Part shown: piece by piece, positions 1 through 8,467 of the stretch
How positions within the stretch are numbered: position 1 is the first letter of the stretch
How the letters are laid out: the number at the start of each line of letters is the position of its first letter
Assembly (NCBI GenBank): GCA_029777335.1
Contig: JAKOSN010000236.1
Coordinates: 1 to 63,619 of the forward strand
Reading direction: 5' to 3'
DNA length: 63,619 nucleotides
Source of the DNA: Planctomycetota bacterium
GTDB taxonomy: Bacteria; Planctomycetota; Planctomycetia; Gemmatales; Gemmataceae
The notes under the pieces: generated by a model
The model's input: only the letters and a program-made list of their open reading frames with translations
The model's database searches: none
What the model was told of the DNA's origin: nothing
Translations under genes and position numbers: made by a program

Positions 1-6
1 AGGCCG

Positions 7-348
7 TTACACAGAGCGCGAGGCGGCGAGCAACCGTTCCACCGCATCGCGTCCGGTCATGCCCGGTTCAATCCCCAGGGCGCGTGCTTGCGGGGTGAGA
101 TCGACGATTCGTGCCTCGAAGAGATCCTCGGGATCAACGAGCGGTTTCTCCGGGGTGCCGCGCGCGATGGCGATTGCCTGGCCAAACTCGGCTGCCGTCT
201 TGACATCGTAAATACCACAGCCCACCAACCCCGCCTCGGTGATGATGACACAGTACTGTCCCTTGCGCCAACGATTACTGATACCAATGGCGCACCCGTT
301 GGCGAACTGGAGTGGCCGCGAGATGGTGCGGGGAAGCGAATCGTTCAT
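7..348 (-). CDS. DUF1805 (YunC-like) family protein
   Basis: This 113-residue protein resembles the DUF1805/YunC family, small proteins without an established biochemical role. The family pattern is visible: a central CGIYD segment followed by an alternating hydrophobic region (residues 41-50), an AIARG segment near residue 60, and a C-terminal MTGRDAVERL helix that closes the domain. The length matches a complete single-domain member. The ATG at 348 follows a GAGG about ten bases upstream. It is the last gene of a minus-strand run (GH15 enzyme, HEAT protein, this gene), with a 64-bp gap to the HEAT gene. No catalytic residue can be assigned. The family call rests on recalled consensus, not on a search. 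Confidence 0.72.
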   Translation of the reverse strand: MNDSLPRTISRPLQFANGCAIGISNRWRKGQYCVIITEAGLVGCGIYDVKTAAEFGQAIAIARGTPEKPLVDPEDLFEARIVDLTPQARALGIEPGMTGRDAVERLLAASRSV

Positions 349-412
349 GGAGAGGGTTCCTCAACAAGGGTGCGTGGATTCCGCTCTGTGACGGGGCGCG
401 TTTCTCAGACGT

Positions 413-913
413 TCACTGGTGGCGAGGGGCATCCGGAGAGCGAACGGGCGCGTTGTAGAGGTGCCCCAGTTCCGGGGGAGAGCCGCCGTGTGACTGTAGC
501 CGTTTGAGGGCCAGGCCAGCCTCGCGGCGCACACTTTGATCCTCATCGGCCAGCAGTTGCTTTAATTCGGGGAGCGCGTCCTTGATGGACGCCAGTTCGT
601 CACCAAGACGCCCCAGGTGCCAGGCCGCCAGGCTCCGCACAAAGTTCCGTTCATCGTGCATGCACTGGATCAACGCGGGCACCGAGTCGGGATTGGTCGG
701 ATCAACTGCGCCAAGAGCGGCAGCGGCCCACACGCGAACAAAACTGATGGGATCTTCCAGCCGCTCACGCAGAGCGGAGACAGCCTCCTGAGCGGACAAC
801 CCCATCTCGGCCAGGGCATGACAGGCGAGGCGCCGCACCAGCGGATCCTCCTGGGTGAGTTGACCGATCCAGTAAGACACCGGGCGCTGCATGTAAGAGG
901 CGGGGTTCACCAT
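413..913 (-). CDS. HEAT-repeat protein
   Basis: This 166-residue protein is made of about three to four HEAT/PBS-lyase-type helical repeats between residues 20 and 145. The repeated pattern is visible as LVRRLACHALAEMG, FVRVWAAAALGAV, FVRSLAAWHLGRLG and SVRREAGLALKRL, each about 35-38 residues apart. Such solenoids usually act as protein-interaction scaffolds; no enzymatic motif is present. There is no signal peptide, so it is probably cytoplasmic. The start is well supported by an AGGAGG about six bases before the ATG. The last 20 residues are Pro/Arg-rich and probably disordered. It lies 34 bp downstream of the GH15 gene and is probably co-transcribed with it. Confidence 0.85.
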   Translation of the reverse strand: MVNPASYMQRPVSYWIGQLTQEDPLVRRLACHALAEMGLSAQEAVSALRERLEDPISFVRVWAAAALGAVDPTNPDSVPALIQCMHDERNFVRSLAAWHLGRLGDELASIKDALPELKQLLADEDQSVRREAGLALKRLQSHGGSPPELGHLYNAPVRSPDAPRHQ

Positions 914-947
914 GAGAAACCTCCTCCACCCAAGGACCGCGCTGGCA

Positions 948-2753
948 TTAACAGCGCGCGTTCATGCGTCGATCGAGGTTGAAGGCAGCGCTGATCACGC
1001 CCATGTGGGTGAACGCCTGCGGAAAGTTCCCCAGCGTTTCGCCGTGCATCCCAAGCTCCTCGCCATACAGCCCCAGATGATTGGCGTAGGTCAACATCTT
1101 GTCAAAGATAAAGCGGGCCTCCTCCAACCGCCCCGCCAGGGTGAGCGTTTCCACCAGCCAGAAGGTGCACATGTTGAACGTGCCCTCCTCGCCCGTGAGC
1201 CCATCGCCCGAACCATCTTTCCCGCGCTCATATCGATACACCAGGCTGTCCGAGACCAGTTCTTCCAAAGTCCGATCGAGCGTCCCAATCATGCGCGGAT
1301 CGGTGGGTGAAAGAAAGTTGACCAGGGGTAACATCAGATTGGCCGCATCGAGCGCCTGGGTATTATAGTGCTGGACAAAGGTGCGTCGTTTCGAGTGATA
1401 GCCATGAGTCATCACCGATTCATAAATGCGATTGCGTACCTGGGCCAGGCGGGCGAAATCGATCGGCAGCCCTCGTTTGTCCGACAGGCGCAGCGCGCGA
1501 TCGAGCGCCACCCAGCATTGCACCTTGGAGTACACAAATTGCTGCGGACCGGCGCGCACCTCCCAGATTCCCTCATCCGCCCGTTCCCAGTTGTCCGCCA
1601 CCCAGTCGAGCATGCGGCGCAGTTCGGTCCACAGGTCGTAGGAAAGCGGCGAACCGTGTTTATCATAGAGATAAACCGAATCCATTAACTCGCCATAAAT
1701 ATCCAGCTGAAGCTGCTCCGCGGCGCCATTGCCAATCCGCACCGGGCGGGACCCGCGATAGCCGTCCAGATGATCGAGCGATTCCTCGGGCAAACAATGG
1801 CGACCGCTGATGCCATACATTACCTGGAGCGGTCCGTTGCGCGCCCCTTCCCGGGCTCGCTGTTCAAGCCAGCCCATGAATTGCTCGGCCTCGTGGGTGA
1901 ACCCCAGGCGCAAAAACGCGTACAGGGTGAAGGCGGCATCGCGAATCCAGGTGTAGCGATAATCCCAGTTGCGCACTCCACCGATCTCCTCGGGGAGACT
2001 GCACGTGGGTGCGGCGACAATCGCGCCGGTGGGCTCGAACGTCATCAGCTTGAGCACCAGCGCCGAGCGATAGACCATTTCCCGCCAGCGTCCGCTGTAG
2101 GTACAGCGGGACAACCAGCGGCGCCAATATTTCTCCGTTTCAATCAGCAGATGTTCGCCGATCAACCGCGCTTCGAGAAGTTCGCCGTGGTGGCCTTCCT
2201 CGATTTGACGCAGAATGAAGGTCGCGGTTTCTCCTGGTTGCAGCGTGAATTCGGTGATCGCCGCCCCACCCTCGCAGCAGAGCGGAAACCGGCTAATGAG
2301 CGCCAGCTTGAGTTGAGGGGTTTCAAAGACCGCGCCTCGCCCTTCGAGCACCACGGTGTGTGGTTGGCGGGCATAATCAAACGCAGGGCGGCACTCCAGA
2401 CGAAAGCGAACTGCTCCGCGCACACTGCGCACCACACGAACGATCTGATGCTGACTCGGCCCCGCCGTCTCCTGAATGGGCATGAAATCGACAACTTCGC
2501 CGACCCCTTCAGTGCTCAGAAAGCGCGTGAGAAGGATGTTGGTATCGGGAAGATACATCTGCCGACAGGTCCCACCATACATGCTGGCGACCTTGAAAAA
2601 GCCGCCCTTGCGATCGTCGAGCAACGCCGCAAACACACTGGGGGAATCAAAATTGGGGAGGCAACACCAATCGATCGAACCATCGGTCCCGACCAGAGCC
2701 ACCGAGTGCAGATCCCCAATAACGCCGTAGGATTCGATTGGCTTGTACGGCAT
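948..2753 (-). CDS. GH15 family glucoamylase / trehalase-like glycoside hydrolase
   Basis: This 601-residue enzyme belongs to glycoside hydrolase family 15. The N-terminus carries the characteristic YGVIGDLHSVALVG and DGSIDWCCLPNFDSP segments (about residues 6-40), a beta-sandwich domain fills residues 40-230, and an (alpha/alpha)6 barrel follows with NWDYRYTWIRDAAFTLYAF and a late TGEEGTFNMCTFW that carries a candidate catalytic Glu. Bacterial members hydrolyse either alpha-1,4-glucan ends or trehalose; the sequence alone does not decide. A trehalase role would fit the GlgE/TreS operon 7 kb away. I chose the ATG at 2753 over the upstream one at 2792 because GAGAGAGG stands just before it and the family N-terminus starts there. 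There is no signal peptide, so it is probably cytoplasmic. Confidence 0.9.
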   Translation of the reverse strand: MPYKPIESYGVIGDLHSVALVGTDGSIDWCCLPNFDSPSVFAALLDDRKGGFFKVASMYGGTCRQMYLPDTNILLTRFLSTEGVGEVVDFMPIQETAGPSQHQIVRVVRSVRGAVRFRLECRPAFDYARQPHTVVLEGRGAVFETPQLKLALISRFPLCCEGGAAITEFTLQPGETATFILRQIEEGHHGELLEARLIGEHLLIETEKYWRRWLSRCTYSGRWREMVYRSALVLKLMTFEPTGAIVAAPTCSLPEEIGGVRNWDYRYTWIRDAAFTLYAFLRLGFTHEAEQFMGWLEQRAREGARNGPLQVMYGISGRHCLPEESLDHLDGYRGSRPVRIGNGAAEQLQLDIYGELMDSVYLYDKHGSPLSYDLWTELRRMLDWVADNWERADEGIWEVRAGPQQFVYSKVQCWVALDRALRLSDKRGLPIDFARLAQVRNRIYESVMTHGYHSKRRTFVQHYNTQALDAANLMLPLVNFLSPTDPRMIGTLDRTLEELVSDSLVYRYERGKDGSGDGLTGEEGTFNMCTFWLVETLTLAGRLEEARFIFDKMLTYANHLGLYGEELGMHGETLGNFPQAFTHMGVISAAFNLDRRMNARC

Positions 2754-2875
2754 GACCTCTCTCAGACGAGAACCGGGAGCGGAGCCTTCCACTCTCCCTG
2801 ATCACCTTACTTACCCCTTCGCGCTCTGTCTAGCGCCGACCAGGAGGCCCCCGCGTGCCTCTCGCCTGAACCGTC

Positions 2876-3460
2876 TCAGTGGGCGTGCACACAGGAAAGC
2901 TTCTCCAGGAGAAAATAACCCTGCAACCGGGGGCAAGGACAGCGTTCATAGAATCGGCCCAGATACACCCCCGGAGCGATCTCACGCAGTTCATCGCGAG
3001 TATTACTGAACATCGCCGCATCCGGCGGATACTCCAGCACCAGGCAAGGCTTGCCATCATACCAGCTTGGCGCGATCGTCGCCTGGGAGCCCACGGCGCG
3101 AAAACCCAGCCACTGATTAATAAATCCGCCGTCCTCGTCGAAACATTTTCCTTTCCACACCACACTTGCCAGGCGCGCGCGCACCCGGCCGAGTTTCCCA
3201 TCGGTGCGCACCAGCACACGCCCTTTCCATGCCCCCACCGGATCATTCGCGAGGGTCCCACAGGCGAAGACCTGTTCCAGCTGGGAGGGATTCATGCGGC
3301 GGATGTCCTGAGCCGTTGCCCCTGCAAGCCGACACTGGGGGTGATCCCCTCGCGCCATTGACGTGAGTGGAACCAAGGCGGCAGCGCCGCACACAAGCCA
3401 AAGGGTAAGACTCCTCACAACAGACAACCGAGGGGGGGCTCCAAGGCATGCACGCATCAT
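2876..3460 (-). CDS. Secreted protein of unknown function
   Basis: I do not recognise this 194-residue protein. From the ATG at 3460 it begins with a basic stretch and a hydrophobic core ending in VPLTSMARG, a convincing Sec signal peptide of about 35 residues. The mature part has scattered cysteines (near CRLAG, FACGT, KCFDEDGG, KPCLVL and CPCPRL) that could form disulfides, and no known catalytic motif. The ATG-ATG start is preceded by AGGAAG; an upstream in-frame start at 3523 would bury the signal peptide. It lies between the GH15 gene and the envelope-protein cluster on the same strand. A periplasmic or surface role is inferred from the signal peptide only. Confidence 0.7.
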   Translation of the reverse strand: MMRACLGAPPRLSVVRSLTLWLVCGAAALVPLTSMARGDHPQCRLAGATAQDIRRMNPSQLEQVFACGTLANDPVGAWKGRVLVRTDGKLGRVRARLASVVWKGKCFDEDGGFINQWLGFRAVGSQATIAPSWYDGKPCLVLEYPPDAAMFSNTRDELREIAPGVYLGRFYERCPCPRLQGYFLLEKLSCVHAH

Positions 3461-3658
3461 CGGGACTTCCTGACACAGGGGTGTCGCGGCACCATCGCTC
3501 CACCTTCGGAACGATCCTCCCACTTAATCGACCCAACGCCTCCCTGCACTGACCGCCAACTCAACAACCCGGCTGAGAGAACCTCTCCCCTGGACGGGTT
3601 GAGCGAGCAGAACGGAATTCACCGGCAGAAGATCGCCATAAAGGCTCCGGAAATGACG

Positions 3659-3691
3659 ACAGCGGGAGTATCCTTCCGGGACTCCCGCTGT
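3659..3691 (-). terminator. Stem-loop downstream of the envelope/export gene cluster
   Basis: A perfect inverted repeat with 11-bp arms (3659-3669 and 3681-3691; core AGCGGGAGT / ACTCCCGCT) and an 11-nt loop sits 21 bp beyond the stop of the minus-strand Pro-rich protein gene. Position and stem strength suggest a transcription terminator for the wza cluster. There is no clear U-tract after the stem on the minus strand, so the mechanism is uncertain. Confidence 0.5.
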
Positions 3692-3711
3692 GCAACGGTC
3701 TCACTCTTCCT

Positions 3712-5220
3712 TCACGGGCGAGGAGCCCGGTTCGGCTGGCTCTTTGTCAGAAGCGGGCCGGACGTCTGATCGATGCCCACATTGCCCGCAAAATCGAACA
3801 CCTCCAGCCGAACGAAGATGCTCGCTGGCACATGGGCGGGGATCTGCCAGGTGTAGCGTCCGGTGTTACTCACGTTGGAGGCGAAGGTGGTCCACGGCCC
3901 CTCCGGAGTGGTCGCCCACGAGAGCGTGACCGGCTGCCGGGCCAGGTTGCGATCGCTCGCCAACCACGTGACCAGCATCTCGCACCCCGCGCTGCGCAGA
4001 TTGGTTCTCGCCTCGATCAGATTCACCTTGGGGGCCGTCCAGTCGACCTCGATCCACAGTTGCGGTCCCCCCTGGGGTGCTTGAGGAGTCGACTGCGTGG
4101 CGGCGGTGCTGGCAATGGTGAAACCGTACAGACCTTCCTGCTCAACCTCCACCACCAGAGTCTTCGCCTGCGTAATAAACTGGCGCTCCTCCTCCCAGCT
4201 CTTTCCATCCCGGGTGCGCCACAGCACGATCCTCTGTCCCGGAGCGAGACGATCCGCCCCGTCGAAATCGAGGATCACCTTCTTGCTGCTCACCATGCGC
4301 ATCCCTGGCATGGCGAAGCTGCCTTGCATCTGACGCGGGCGCTGTGGCGGCACATCGCGTGGCGCTGGGGTTCCGGGTGGGGTGGGCATCCTCGGCATCG
4401 CTGGCGGTGTCTGCACGGAGTCCGCGGGCGGATTGGACGGCCCGGAGGGCTGCCTGACGAGGGTGTTCGGCGACGGCATTTCGGGAGGGGCCGCCACGAC
4501 TTCCTTGACCACTGCTCGTGCGATCCCCTCCGAATCATCGCGCTGACTGGACGTTGTCAACGAGGTCTGATTAATTGGCTGAGGGGTTGGCGGAGTCCCA
4601 GGAGGAGGGAGCGTGGGGAGCGGAGCCGGAGCTGGCATGCGCTGGGGCGCCGGCGGATCGAGATCGAGCGCGGGCCCTGTTTCGAGCGGGCGCAGCTCCT
4701 TCGACTCAAAGCGCACCGGGCTGGTCGCCCCTTCCTCGGGGGTCCGTGGGCCACTCACCAGCGTGGACGGCGGCAACCACGAGGGCGGCGAGGCACTGGG
4801 AGCGTTCCCCTTCTCGGGCTGTGTCGGCAGAGGGGGTTCCCCCGCAGGGGTTGCAGGGAGCGCGGGGCCGCGCGTGGCGACCGCGGGAGTTTCAGCGGGG
4901 GTTGGCTCTTGCTGGGGCGTCGGCGTCCTCGCTCCCAGCGCAGGCCCCGAACAGGGGCTCCCATTCGACTCGTAGGGGTAGGCCTGCCAGGTCGGGGAAT
5001 AGTAACCATAATGCGGCAGTGCACAGGGATCACAAATCGGCCTGGGGTGGCCGTCCTTGAACTTCAGGCGTGGCGGCCCTTCCGAGCAGTGCTCCACCCA
5101 CGGCGGACAGCGTTCCTTGCAGGAAACACTCCCCACATCCTGCCCGCGCCCTGCCGAGGCTGCCCACCCCAGCAAGACCAGCCCCAGCAGCCTCCGCCCT
5201 GTCCATGCCTTGCTCGCCAT
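3712..5220 (-). CDS. Secreted Pro-rich envelope protein with Ig-like C-terminus
   Basis: This is a 502-residue exported protein of a type I associate with planctomycetes. Residues 1-27 form a signal peptide (RRLLGLVLLGWAASAGRGQ). Residues 30-65 are Cys-rich (CKERCPPWVEHC, then PICDPCALPHYGYY). Residues 90-320 are low-complexity Pro/Thr/Ala-rich and presumably extended or disordered. The C-terminal 180 residues have beta-strand character, with an Ig-like segment around LSWATTPEGPWTTF and RLEVFDFAGNVG. No catalytic motif is seen; a structural cell-envelope role is inferred. It is the last gene of the minus-strand run with the small secreted protein and the Wza-like exporter, which suggests a link with surface polysaccharide. 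Confidence 0.72.
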   Translation of the reverse strand: MASKAWTGRRLLGLVLLGWAASAGRGQDVGSVSCKERCPPWVEHCSEGPPRLKFKDGHPRPICDPCALPHYGYYSPTWQAYPYESNGSPCSGPALGARTPTPQQEPTPAETPAVATRGPALPATPAGEPPLPTQPEKGNAPSASPPSWLPPSTLVSGPRTPEEGATSPVRFESKELRPLETGPALDLDPPAPQRMPAPAPLPTLPPPGTPPTPQPINQTSLTTSSQRDDSEGIARAVVKEVVAAPPEMPSPNTLVRQPSGPSNPPADSVQTPPAMPRMPTPPGTPAPRDVPPQRPRQMQGSFAMPGMRMVSSKKVILDFDGADRLAPGQRIVLWRTRDGKSWEEERQFITQAKTLVVEVEQEGLYGFTIASTAATQSTPQAPQGGPQLWIEVDWTAPKVNLIEARTNLRSAGCEMLVTWLASDRNLARQPVTLSWATTPEGPWTTFASNVSNTGRYTWQIPAHVPASIFVRLEVFDFAGNVGIDQTSGPLLTKSQPNRAPRP

Positions 5221-5284
5221 CGGTATCCTTCCCGATCTGGTTGATTGCTTTCAATCCGCGTGGACCGCTCCGCGCTTCCCCTTG

Positions 5285-5683
5285 TCAGCGAATCGTCAGA
5301 CGTGACAGGGTCGGGGTTCGCGAGGGATTGCTGGTGAAATAAGGATTGAGATTAAAGAAGCGCACCGAATGTCCTGTGATGGGTGTGGTCGGCGCTCCAT
5401 TCTGGAGGACTTCCATGGTCGGTTGCCCCGAAGGAATCATCCCCTGATTGATCTCCCGCTGCAAGCGCTGCAACGAGGCGGCCGTGTCCACCTGAGGGCG
5501 CACCAGGCCATAGTAGTTAATGGCAGCGTTCCCTCCCCGGGCCAGATTCAGATAGGGGCTGAAAGCGGGCCGTGGGGTCGGCGCGGTGGGAGGACGCACA
5601 TAACCCATCTGCGCATGAACCGTCGTACCTTCCAGTGCCATCCAGCACATCCCTAGCAGCACCGGCACAATGATTCGCTTCAT
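5285..5683 (-). CDS. Small secreted protein
   Basis: I do not recognise this 132-residue protein beyond its architecture. From the ATG at 5683 it has a clear signal peptide (MKRIIVPVLLGMCWMALEG, cleavage probably after TTVHA) followed by a Pro-rich segment (VRPPTAPTPRPAF) and a short helical region around LQRLQREINQG. No Cys and no enzymatic motif is present. The longer reading from 5734 would put 17 extra residues before the signal sequence and is unlikely. It lies 51 bp after the Wza-like gene and 64 bp before the Pro-rich envelope gene, so the three are probably one transcript for surface-associated proteins. Confidence 0.68.
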   Translation of the reverse strand: MKRIIVPVLLGMCWMALEGTTVHAQMGYVRPPTAPTPRPAFSPYLNLARGGNAAINYYGLVRPQVDTAASLQRLQREINQGMIPSGQPTMEVLQNGAPTTPITGHSVRFFNLNPYFTSNPSRTPTLSRLTIR

Positions 5684-5734
5684 GGTTCGAGTCCTCAGCC
5701 TCACAAGGTTTTCGACAGAGGAGAGCGCCCGCAA

Positions 5735-7147
5735 CTAGAAGCCGGTCGTGATCACCCCAACCCCGGTGGTGGTGTTCAGATTGTTGAAGGTGCGTATGTT
5801 GCTGCCAGTCAGGAGCGTGATGCCCAGCATTCGTTCGATCGGAGCAATGATCTTGGCCATGGTGTTGTCGAGGGTGATCAGCGAATCGGCCTTCACATAG
5901 ATGCGATCCCCCGGGAAGAGCTGATAATTGGTGCACGTCGCTCCGCCCTGTACGATCGCCTGCCAGTCCACCGGGAGGACCTGGACACAGCCATGCCCGC
6001 AGGGAGCCGGCCGCGCGACCCACATCTTGCGGCGCGAGGAGACCGCGGGCAGTCCGTTGATGTGTTCAATGGCGTCGAGGACCGTTTCATTCCCGGTGAT
6101 CGGAAACTTGTAGACCTGCTGGCCAAAACCGGCGCCATCGGTGATCACATAGTAACCCTTGCTATTGTACCCGACGACATCGAGCGAGATCTCCGGGTCA
6201 AGCAGATACTGCGAGAGATGCGCCTCGATCTTGACCTTGGCCTGGGCCAGTGTCAGCCCGGTGACATTCACGCTCCCATAGGTCCCCAGCGAGATGGTGC
6301 CATCGGGGCGTACCAGGTGTTCGCCGCGTGTTTGCTGGACGCCGCGAAACGAGGACAGCCCCACGGCAACCTGTGGATTCTTCAGGATTCGCGACAGATG
6401 CTTGCGAATGGCCTCTTCTGCCTGCGCGATGGTGAGCCCGACCACGCGAACTGCCCCATAACTGAACCCCAGTCCGACGTTCCCCTCCGGGCCCACGGCA
6501 TAAACCCCGGCGATCGGCTGATTGGGGAGCGTTTCGGTGACATTGACCAGCAGGGTGTCGAGCGGATCGATGTGATACGGCGGACGAGGCACCAGGCGAA
6601 CCGCATCCAGAAGGAGCACATCCGGCGGCTCGATGATGTAAGGTGGCAGATTCACCTTGTTCAGTTCTGTGGGCAAAGGCAGAGTTGGGGAGGCTGCAAT
6701 CTCCACGGGAGCCGCCAGGGAGGAAACCACCGGCTGCTGTCCATTCGCGACTGGACCTACTGGAAGCGGTTGCGCGGTTCCAGGGATGCCATCCACGCTG
6801 GGAACAGGAATCGGCGCATTGGAATTGGCTGCTTCCGGCTGAGCGGGTTCTTCATACCCCACTCGTTGCACCCCCTGCGCAGGGCGGGCGGGTGGAACTG
6901 AGGCGCGTGTCACCCCACTAGCACCGCCTTGACCAGCGTAGTTTGTCTGCCCAGGGATGGCGCCGGCGTTCGGCTTCTGCACCAGCATGCTCTGCGACTG
7001 GTAGCCATTGGGCCCGTTCACAAACATTGATTGCGGCGGTTTGAAGAAGGTGTATCGGCCATCCGCCTGACAGCCGAGCCCGGCCAGGCAAACAGCTCCC
7101 ATCATCGTGATTGCCACGAGCAGTTTGCCCCGGCCTGCCGTTGCCAT
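5735..7147 (-). CDS. Polysaccharide export outer-membrane lipoprotein (Wza-like, SLBB domains)
   Basis: This 470-residue protein belongs to the poly_export (Wza/GumB) family that carries exopolysaccharide across the outer membrane. A lipoprotein signal ends in CLAGLGC, giving a lipobox Cys near residue 25. Residues 40-170 are a low-complexity linker. The export domain follows, starting near YHIDPLDTLLVNVTETLP and continuing through VGPEGNVGLGFSYGAVRVVG, then a second repeat RPDGTISLGTYGSVNVTGLT and an SLBB-like segment near VYKFPITGNETVLDAI. The ATG at 7147 has GGGAGGAG upstream; the reading from 7378 adds an implausible basic leader. Partner synthesis genes could be the lipid-P transferase and ligase at 48-52 kb, though these lie far away. 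Confidence 0.88.
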   Translation of the reverse strand: MATAGRGKLLVAITMMGAVCLAGLGCQADGRYTFFKPPQSMFVNGPNGYQSQSMLVQKPNAGAIPGQTNYAGQGGASGVTRASVPPARPAQGVQRVGYEEPAQPEAANSNAPIPVPSVDGIPGTAQPLPVGPVANGQQPVVSSLAAPVEIAASPTLPLPTELNKVNLPPYIIEPPDVLLLDAVRLVPRPPYHIDPLDTLLVNVTETLPNQPIAGVYAVGPEGNVGLGFSYGAVRVVGLTIAQAEEAIRKHLSRILKNPQVAVGLSSFRGVQQTRGEHLVRPDGTISLGTYGSVNVTGLTLAQAKVKIEAHLSQYLLDPEISLDVVGYNSKGYYVITDGAGFGQQVYKFPITGNETVLDAIEHINGLPAVSSRRKMWVARPAPCGHGCVQVLPVDWQAIVQGGATCTNYQLFPGDRIYVKADSLITLDNTMAKIIAPIERMLGITLLTGSNIRTFNNLNTTTGVGVITTGF

Positions 7148-7460
7148 GTCTGGTCTCCTCCCTGAAACCCGATGGCTCCGACTCTCCCGAAAATCCCACC
7201 GCGCAACGCCCTGGGGCTGCGTGTGCGCCCCCCCGAGGCGCAGGTGGAAAACCCGAGCTACGAGCCTGACGCTGGATCCATCAGCACCCCCGATCGACCT
7301 GGTTCTCCGTACCCCCCCGAGAACTGGCCGCCAGGAATCGAATTGACTCAAGTTTCGACGTAGAGAGAGAACCTCCATACCGACCGACCTGGAAAAAACA
7401 AGAGCAATCCTCTGTACGTCGGGCTCGCAGCTGACAGGATTTCAGACGCCTGAAGTCGCC
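7148..7460. other. Non-coding stretch upstream of the export gene
   Basis: No gene with both a start signal and coding character is visible on either strand. It should contain the promoter of the minus-strand export cluster, but no convincing -35/-10 pair stood out. Confidence 0.5.
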
Positions 7461-7673
7461 TCAGTTCCCAGACACACGCCCAGCCAGGACGGGGGGAAGC
7501 GGACGAACTACCGCCCGCGCTTGTGCATAGGCCGATTGATACAGTTGCCATTGCCAGTCCGCCAGAGCACCAAACACCGGGTAGAAGCTGAATGCCTCAG
7601 AAGGCAACGCCACGGGAGGGGTCTCTTTCCGCCCCTCGGGGAACCCTGCCTGTCGGTCACGGTTGCTGTGCAT
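7461..7673 (-). CDS. Small hypothetical protein (70 aa)
   Basis: A 70-residue reading frame with an ATG at 7673 preceded by GAGGAAACCG, a good ribosome-binding site. The C-terminal half reads DWQWQLYQSAYAQARAVV followed by a Pro-rich tail, an arrangement (aromatic-rich amphipathic helix, then RPLPP) that resembles short proteins common in Gemmata-type planctomycetes. No signal peptide, membrane segment or known domain is present. It stands alone between the export gene and the Rrf2 regulator. The call rests on the ribosome-binding site and sequence character; it could be a chance frame. Confidence 0.5.
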   Translation of the reverse strand: MHSNRDRQAGFPEGRKETPPVALPSEAFSFYPVFGALADWQWQLYQSAYAQARAVVRPLPPVLAGRVSGN

Positions 7674-7897
7674 CGGTTTCCTCACAGGTGGATGATTGCG
7701 ACCACGACTCGAATCTCGACTGGCCTGATCGGGATTTTCTCAAGTTTAACTCGCGTTTTCCCGGAGAACAAGGAAGCGCACCACTTCGTGATCCGGAGCG
7801 CGCAGGTCTATTCCCTGTTTCGCGCCGTCATTACCCCAGCCGGATTGTTGACGCAAGTTGACCATTTTCAGCTGTTTCATTTCTTCCCGAACGATTC
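7674..7897. other. Non-coding stretch upstream of the Rrf2 regulator promoter
   Basis: No supported gene. The minus-strand frame that crosses this stretch is antisense to the Rrf2 gene and lacks a credible start. Confidence 0.5.
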
Positions 7898-7948
7898 TTG
7901 ACAGAGGGGAGTGTTGCCGGCAAAATATCGACACAGTAACTCGATATT
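7898..7948 (+). promoter_or_regulatory. Promoter and palindromic operator of the Rrf2-cysK unit
   Basis: A consensus -35 TTGACA lies at 7898-7903. After 17 bases comes CAAAAT (7921-7926), a four-of-six match to the -10 box. Overlapping and just downstream is a perfect inverted repeat, AATATCGA (7924-7931) and TCGATATT (7941-7948), separated by 9 bases. The palindrome would cover the -10 and start point, the usual place for a repressor operator. The adjacent Rrf2-family gene is the natural candidate to bind it (inference). Confidence 0.65.
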
Positions 7949-7976
7949 GCTTTCTCCTTCCGAGAGGGCGAGAGGC

Positions 7977-8441
7977 ATGAGACTGTCCCGGAAAGCCGAC
8001 TACGCCCTGCGCGTGCTGTTCACTTTGGTGGATCAGTATGGACAAGGTCCGGTATCGATGAATGCCTTGGCACGTGCCAATGACGTTCCCAAACGCTTTC
8101 TGGAACACATCATGCTGGATCTGAAGAGTCAGGGGTGGGTTGCCAGTAGCCCGGGTCGAAAAGGCGGGTATGAACTCGCACAGCCCCCGGAGCGGATCAC
8201 CATGGGCCAGGTGATCCGTCACTTCGATGGGGTCATGGCGCCAATTGGTTGTGTCTCGGTCACACGCCATGAACCCTGCTCGCAGGAGCGGCACTGCCGC
8301 TTTCGGCGCGTCCTGCTCGAAGTCCGCAACATGACGGTTCAGTATCTCGACAATGCCACCCTGGCCTGGGTTGCCGCACTCGCCCCCGTCAGCACAGCCG
8401 AGGTCTTCGCTCTGGAACTCGTCGGAGGAGATGGCATTTGA
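7977..8441 (+). CDS. Rrf2-family transcriptional regulator
   Basis: This 154-residue protein is an Rrf2-family winged-helix regulator of the IscR/CymR/NsrR type. The family N-terminus is clear (MRLSRKADYALRVL), followed by the helix-turn-helix around SMNALARANDVPKRFLEHIM and the wing GRKGGYELAQ. Three cysteines at about 92, 101 and 107 (spacing C-x8-C-x5-C) sit where IscR-like members bind an Fe-S cluster, so a cluster-based sensor is possible, although the spacing differs from IscR. The ATG at 7977 follows GAGAGG; the upstream ATG at 7911 would overlap the promoter. The next gene is cysK, 26 bp away, suggesting control of cysteine synthesis and autoregulation through the upstream palindrome. 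Confidence 0.9.
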   Translation: MRLSRKADYALRVLFTLVDQYGQGPVSMNALARANDVPKRFLEHIMLDLKSQGWVASSPGRKGGYELAQPPERITMGQVIRHFDGVMAPIGCVSVTRHEPCSQERHCRFRRVLLEVRNMTVQYLDNATLAWVAALAPVSTAEVFALELVGGDGI

Positions 8442-8467
8442 CCCGTATTCTGCCAAGGAGTCCTGTT

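Noticed and set aside
3832..5244. Long plus-strand frame of 470 codons
   Set aside because: It is antisense to the Pro-rich envelope gene; its Arg/Gly-rich translation is typical of a GC-rich shadow and it has no ribosome-binding site.
7746..8456. Minus-strand frame of 236 codons
   Set aside because: Antisense to the Rrf2 gene and its promoter.
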